Position numbers and translations under genes: made by a program | The notes under the pieces: model-generated | What the model saw: the letters and a program-made list of their open reading frames with translations, nothing else | Database searches by the model: none | Told to the model about the DNA's origin: nothing | Origin: Prevotella sp. | Lineage (GTDB): Bacteria > Bacteroidota > Bacteroidia > Bacteroidales > Muribaculaceae | DNA: 64,000 bases | Assembly (NCBI GenBank): GCA_023662865.1 | Contig: JAMPIK010000007.1 | Location: 17,339 to 81,338 of the forward strand | Direction of reading: 5' to 3' | In this document: positions 62,313 through 64,000 of the stretch, piece after piece | Position numbering within the stretch: position 1 is the stretch's first letter | How the letters are laid out: every line of letters starts with the position of its first letter

Positions 62313-63686
62313 TCAGGAAAGTTCTTCGCGCAATTTGTCAAGACCGGTGCGCACTATTTGTTGTAAAGGTTGCTTGGAGGTGTCCACAAATTCCGGCAAT
62401 GCGAAATCTTCGGGTGCAACTTCGTATATACCAAGCTGTTCCATCTTCTCAATGTTGCCGCTCATTATTGCTTTGAGCAGAAACTCCGGGTAAATATCCA
62501 TCGGGAAAACCTTCTCCATTTCACCCGATAATATCATTGCGCGTCTGCCGCCACGCAGGCGAGAATCAAATTTATAATGTCCTCGCTTGCCCAATAAGAA
62601 AGAGGGGAATGTACGTTTCACACTGAAATGAGTAGGACTAACGGTAGCCCAACCCATAAATTCGTCTGTATGGTCTCCTTCGGCTATGAGTGTGATTTGC
62701 CGATAGGGGAAGCGCAGAAAATCGGAAGCCGGGTCTGCTTTTACTCCCGTGAGTACGTTCCCCGAAATTGCTCTGACATGGCCTTTGTCTTGAGAAATCT
62801 GCCCGGCCAAAAGAAATTGCAGACTCACTCCGATACGAGTGTTTATATAATGGGGATTAACTGCCATTTCTCCGCATACGCATACCGATGCGGCGGAATC
62901 TAATTTTCTTGTTGAAAACAACTTGCCTATACGAACTACGGTGCGAGAATCGAGAGTCCAAACGGTTTCCCCTTTGTTTACCGGCTTGATTTTGGAAATC
63001 TGCACTCCGACATTGCCTGCCGGGTGAGGCCCATCAAATTCAGTTATGGTAGCTACATTGCTGCTCAAGTCCGAGTCGTATGGCACACTGAGGAATACCC
63101 TGCCGGAAGTGAGTCGGCTTAAAATCTCAAGCCCCTTCTCATGCATGGCATACATATCGCGAGTTATTAGAACCGGAGCCAAAGGAGCAGTATCAAACCC
63201 GGTTACAAAAATATCTCGCGGCACAATGTCGGGATCAGGTACAATATCAAACGGACGTTGACGCATCATGGCAAACAATCCCGCCTCACACAAAATGTCA
63301 AGTATTGACTCTCTATCCGTGCATTTTATCTCCGGCGAATTTCCGTTGCCGAACAAAAAGAAATCTTCTTCTGCGGGCACACCTCCGGCTTTTGATGCCT
63401 CAACGGTTAATGCCATAATATGCCGGCGTTCGCCGCGTCGTATCTCTTGCACAATGCCACACACCGGGCTGACAAGTTTAACCTTTTCCTTCTCTTTGGA
63501 ATATAAAAGCGGCGAGCCGACAAACACACGGTCGCCGACTTTAACCGCGCTTTTCCATTTATGTCCCGGGAAATCGTCCGGTACTATTCCGAAAAGATAC
63601 GATACGGAGTCATCGGTATATTCGGCGGAGGCGACTCCGGGCATCGGGATGTCAAGCCCTTTCTTTATCTTTATGATATCAGCCAT
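62313..63686 (-). CDS. nqrA: Na+-NQR subunit A
   Basis: This is the peripheral subunit near the quinone site, 457 residues. The start M-A-D-I-I-K-I-K-K-G-L-D-I-P-M-P-G at 63686 is typical; the frame continues upstream to 63758 without sense. The central domain has T-G-F-D-T-A-P-L-A-P and V-W-T-L-D-S-R-T-V-V-R-I-G-K. The C-terminus carries F-P-M-D-I-Y-P-E. It is the first gene of the operon, with its own promoter 77 bases upstream. Confidence 0.97.
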   Translation of the reverse strand: MADIIKIKKGLDIPMPGVASAEYTDDSVSYLFGIVPDDFPGHKWKSAVKVGDRVFVGSPLLYSKEKEKVKLVSPVCGIVQEIRRGERRHIMALTVEASKAGGVPAEEDFFLFGNGNSPEIKCTDRESILDILCEAGLFAMMRQRPFDIVPDPDIVPRDIFVTGFDTAPLAPVLITRDMYAMHEKGLEILSRLTSGRVFLSVPYDSDLSSNVATITEFDGPHPAGNVGVQISKIKPVNKGETVWTLDSRTVVRIGKLFSTRKLDSAASVCVCGEMAVNPHYINTRIGVSLQFLLAGQISQDKGHVRAISGNVLTGVKADPASDFLRFPYRQITLIAEGDHTDEFMGWATVSPTHFSVKRTFPSFLLGKRGHYKFDSRLRGGRRAMILSGEMEKVFPMDIYPEFLLKAIMSGNIEKMEQLGIYEVAPEDFALPEFVDTSKQPLQQIVRTGLDKLREELS

Positions 63687-63762
63687 AAAACCATTTCTAT
63701 CAGAGCAATCGCCGGTGCAGCCATACATAGACACACCTTGAAGCGAAAGCTTAATCAATACG

Positions 63763-63794
63763 CAAAATTACATATTTTTAACAATCCAACCAAA
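63763..63794 (-). promoter_or_regulatory. Full Bacteroidetes promoter of the NQR operon
   Basis: Minus strand: TTTG at 63794-63791, 20-base spacer, TAATTTTG at 63770-63763. The nqrA ATG lies 76 bases on. Confidence 0.75.
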
Positions 63795-63863
63795 TAATAG
63801 TTCATAATTATGAATTTTCGTTAATTTATGAGTGTGTATATGTGAGTGTGTCTGATAAAAAGT

Positions 63864-63899
63864 TAAATCTCGTTCCTATTCGTATGAGAACGAGATTTT
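63864..63899. terminator. Intrinsic terminator downstream of the right-edge gene
   Basis: AAATCTCGTTC (63865-63875) and GAACGAGATTT (63888-63898) form a perfect 11-bp stem with a 12-base loop. On the minus strand it follows the stop of the partial gene and is followed by a T-rich run. Confidence 0.75.
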
Positions 63900-63923
63900 T
63901 ACATCAAGGAATTAGGGTTGTTA

Positions 63924-64000
63924 TTATAAATCTTCAATGAGCCAGGTGTCGAGGTTTCTTTTTTCATCGTTGAAGGCGGCTCCAATCAGGATTATCTCTT
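63924..64000 (-). CDS. 3' end of a probable AAA-ATPase / PD-(D/E)XK protein
   Basis: Only the last 25 codons lie in the window. The text E-I-I-L-I-G-A-A-F-N-D-E-K-R-N-L-D-T-W ends in I-E-D-L. The pattern (I-G-x-x-F then E/S-R-x-I/L-x-x-W) recalls the end of the PF08011-type nuclease domain of Bacteroidetes ATP-binding proteins. That call rests on a short segment and memory alone; the frame ending in a stop at 63924-63926 is firm. Confidence 0.45.
   Translation of the reverse strand, partial: EIILIGAAFNDEKRNLDTWLIEDL

Noticed and set aside
57814..63686. Rnf complex instead of Na+-NQR
   Set aside because: NqrD and NqrE resemble RnfE and RnfA, but NqrA and the NqrF ferredoxin-reductase layout are present and no RnfB/RnfC is seen.

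Overview
This window looks like a chromosomal segment of a gut-type member of the order Bacteroidales, possibly Muribaculaceae; the family assignment is a guess. The signs are promoters of the Bacteroidetes type (TAnnTTTG at -7, TTTG near -33), a complex I cluster with a fused NuoCD and no NuoE/F/G, an AtpB that begins with a signal peptide and a long periplasmic segment, a BioG-BioC fusion, a Wza/Wzc-type export pair and a six-gene Na+-NQR operon. It is mostly core genome. The accessory parts are an exopolysaccharide (EPS) module, one MITE-like element and an AT-rich patch with two broken lipoprotein genes.

Layout. 1-2009 (minus): prmA (cut by the left edge), a small unknown protein, a holin-like membrane protein and two YtxH-like proteins. 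2177-6207 (plus): uvrA, a small lipoprotein, then an ECF sigma factor. 6284-7018 (minus): a membrane protein with an uncertain start. 7511-16667 (minus): EPS operon of Wza-like exporter, Wzc-like tyrosine autokinase, ugd, rfbA, rfbC, rfbB, a DegT sugar aminotransferase and a MoeB/ThiF-like protein. 16842-18457 (plus): rpiB, folB, the MITE-like element and ferritin. 18568-19209 (minus): a YczE/YitT-like membrane protein.

19343-36815 (minus) is the main feature: a single 17.5-kb block ordered nuoA-B-CD-H, then atpD-C-B-E-F-H-A-G, then nuoI-J-K-L-M-N. The complete F1Fo ATP synthase operon sits inside the complex I operon. Further right come a small lipoprotein (minus) and the plus-strand operon mtaB, lpxL-like acyltransferase, glycosyltransferase and surE. 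A probable small gene, tRNA-Gln, dnaK and a long RSH protein (HD-TGS-ACT) with a damaged synthetase domain follow.

46599-50323 (minus): two outer-membrane beta-barrel proteins and priA. 50474-51579 (plus): a DUF59 protein and lpxH. 51563-52575 (minus, AT-rich): two lipoprotein genes, each broken by one base in a homopolymer. 52751-56539 (plus): bioA, bioF and bioG-bioC. 56585-63686 (minus): nqrABCDEF and an alpha/beta hydrolase. The last 77 bases hold the 3' end of a probable AAA-ATPase/PD-(D/E)XK protein.

The window therefore carries three coupled bioenergetic machines: an H+-pumping complex I core, an ATP synthase whose c-subunit looks H+-specific, and the Na+-pumping NQR. It also carries envelope-building genes (EPS, lipid A steps, LPS-like transferases). 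All calls come from reading the sequence without database searches.
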